The position numbers and the translations under genes were made by a program. Under the pieces are notes generated by a model, which saw nothing but the letters and a program-made list of their open reading frames with translations, had not been told where the DNA came from and made no database searches. 64,000 nt of DNA, taken from CAHJXF01 sp038225855. GTDB taxonomy: Bacteria > Pseudomonadota > Gammaproteobacteria > Burkholderiales > Burkholderiaceae_D. Position 1 is the first letter of the stretch. Each line of letters opens with the position of its first letter. Below, in pieces: positions 62,847-64,000 of this stretch. The stretch is from the NCBI GenBank assembly GCA_038225855.1, contig JBBRQU010000001.1, positions 1 through 64,000 on the forward strand. Reading direction: 5' to 3'.

Positions 62847-64000
62847 CTACCGTCTCAAACGAGGCACCGCCGCGAGCAGCGCCTTGGTGTACTCATGCGC
62901 CGGATGCTCGAGCACCTGCTCGGCTGATCCCTGCTCGACGATTTTCCCCTTGACCATCACCGCCACGTCATCGGCGAGATATTCGACGACGCCGATGTTG
63001 TGCGTGATGAAGAGGTATGCGATGCCGAGGTCGCGCTGCAGTTCCTTCAGCAGGTTGAGGATCTGCGCCTGCACCGAGACGTCGAGCGCCGACGTGGGTT
63101 CATCGCACACCACCAGTTCCGGCTCGACCGCCAGAGCGCGCGCGATCGCCAGACGCTGACGCTGGCCTCCCGAGAATTCGTGCGGATAGCGATACATCGC
63201 TTCGGCGCGTATGCCGACCTGATCGAGCAAGGTCGCGAGTCGCGCGCGGCGCTGTTCGAGGTCCATCTCGGGACGCAGGGTGATCATGCCTTCTTCGAGG
63301 ATGTCCGCGACGCGCATGCGCGGATCGAGCGAAGCGAAAGGATCCTGAAAGATGATCTGGATGCCGCGACGCGCGCGCTGCAGGTCGCTGCCCTTCAGGC
63401 GATCGAGCCGCTCGCCGTTGAAGAGCGTCTCGCCGCCGATCTCGGCCTGATCGCGCAGCAGTTGCAACAGCGCCTTGCCGCTGGTGGTCTTGCCGCAACC
63501 CGACTCGCCCACCAGTGCGAGCGTGCGGCCCGGTGCGATCGAGAAGGAAATGCCGTCGACCGCTTTCACATACCCGACGGTACGTCGCAGAACTCCCTTG
63601 CGAATCGGAAAGTGCACGGTGAGGTCACGCACTTCGAGCAGCTTGTCGGTCGAGGCCGCGACGCGCGTTTCGGTCAGCGCCTCGATTCGTTGGGGTGGCA
63701 GGTGCGGGCGCTCGGCGAGCGGCAGCGATGGATCGTAGATGAAGCAGCGCACCGGATGCGTCGCGACCGGACCGTCGACCACGATCCTGCCCGGAACGAC
63801 GACGCGCACTTCACCGAACAACTCGGGCACATGCGAATGGCAATGCGGCACGGCCGCATTGCATCGATCGGCGAAGCGACAACCGGTGAACCGGATCGTC
63901 AACGGCGGCACGGTCCCCGGGATCGCAGCGAGCGGCACGTTGCGCCTGCCCGATTCGGGCAACGCGTCGAAGAGCTTCATCGCATAGGGATGCAGCGGCC
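62847..64000 (-). CDS. Peptide ABC transporter double ATPase, 3' part
   Basis: 384 codons are in the window and the frame continues past the right edge (HPYAMKLFDALPE at the boundary). The first 90 residues are the C-terminal oligopeptide-transporter domain of one ATPase (RFTGCRFADRCNAAVPHCHS). A second complete ATPase follows: Walker A ALVGESGCGKTTSGKALLQL, signature EFSGGQRQRLAIARAL, Walker B LVVCDEPTSALDVSVQAQIL, and C-terminus HPAHEYTKALLAAVPRLRR. This is the fused DppD-DppF/GsiA arrangement for dipeptide or glutathione-like uptake. Permease and binding protein genes are not visible. Confidence 0.93.
   Translation of the reverse strand, partial: PLHPYAMKLFDALPESGRRNVPLAAIPGTVPPLTIRFTGCRFADRCNAAVPHCHSHVPELFGEVRVVVPGRIVVDGPVATHPVRCFIYDPSLPLAERPHLPPQRIEALTETRVAASTDKLLEVRDLTVHFPIRKGVLRRTVGYVKAVDGISFSIAPGRTLALVGESGCGKTTSGKALLQLLRDQAEIGGETLFNGERLDRLKGSDLQRARRGIQIIFQDPFASLDPRMRVADILEEGMITLRPEMDLEQRRARLATLLDQVGIRAEAMYRYPHEFSGGQRQRLAIARALAVEPELVVCDEPTSALDVSVQAQILNLLKELQRDLGIAYLFITHNIGVVEYLADDVAVMVKGKIVEQGSAEQVLEHPAHEYTKALLAAVPRLRR

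Overview
The window is GC-rich (low to mid 60s % by eye) and reads as a betaproteobacterial chromosome, most likely Burkholderiales in the broad sense. Evidence: carA/carB, rho with a type-B L31 gene, dnaX with ybaB and an adjacent SRP RNA, AddAB-type recombination nucleases, a gltX/tRNA-Glu/tRNA-Ala cluster, a PEP-CTERM protein and a GlyGly-CTERM/rhombosortase pair.

Layout. 1-4.5 kb: carA and carB with an ORF6N-domain gene between them, transaldolase, and a PEP-CTERM protein. 4.6-7.4 kb: an NMT1/SsuA-type ABC importer. 7.5-10.4 kb: ECF sigma/anti-sigma pair, MAPEG protein, aldo/keto reductase. 10.4-23.6 kb: recR, then about 10 kb of accessory genes (hipBA, prfC, a cyclase-ATPase-TPR regulator followed by a duplicated prfC 3' end, a two-gene unit of unknown function, a double cupin, a phosphoesterase), then ybaB, dnaX and the SRP RNA. 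23.6-30.3 kb: addA and addB. 30.4-41.3 kb: trxA, rho, a GlcG-like protein, an epimerase fragment, rpmE2, a membrane glycosyltransferase-like protein, a MATE exporter, orn, an M48 protease, pterin dehydratase, rsgA and a DUF2007 protein.

41.3-51.5 kb is an accessory region. It holds an AT-richer membrane protein, a small secreted Cys-rich protein, an IS3 remnant, an exported chloroperoxidase-like hydrolase, cytochrome c, and then the most interesting locus. tRNA-Sec and selB lie 4 nt apart. Next comes a family-5 ABC solute-binding protein whose frame is crossed by a single TGA at codon 187, with a SECIS-like hairpin starting 11 nt after it. Upstream of it are a TlpA-type thioredoxin gene and, divergently, a second TlpA-like gene followed by a two-cysteine OhrR-type regulator. 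I read this as a compact selenocysteine-dependent periplasmic redox/binding system under peroxide-responsive control. No permease, ATPase, selA or selD is present in the window. The region ends with a fragment of a serine recombinase running into tRNA-Glu.

51.5-64 kb: tRNA-Glu, tRNA-Ala and gltX; a subtilase with a GlyGly-CTERM tail, a free-standing I9-like lipoprotein before it and a rhombosortase after it; two tandem DUF1800-DUF1501 gene pairs; and the 3' part of a double-ATPase peptide ABC transporter gene that runs off the right edge.
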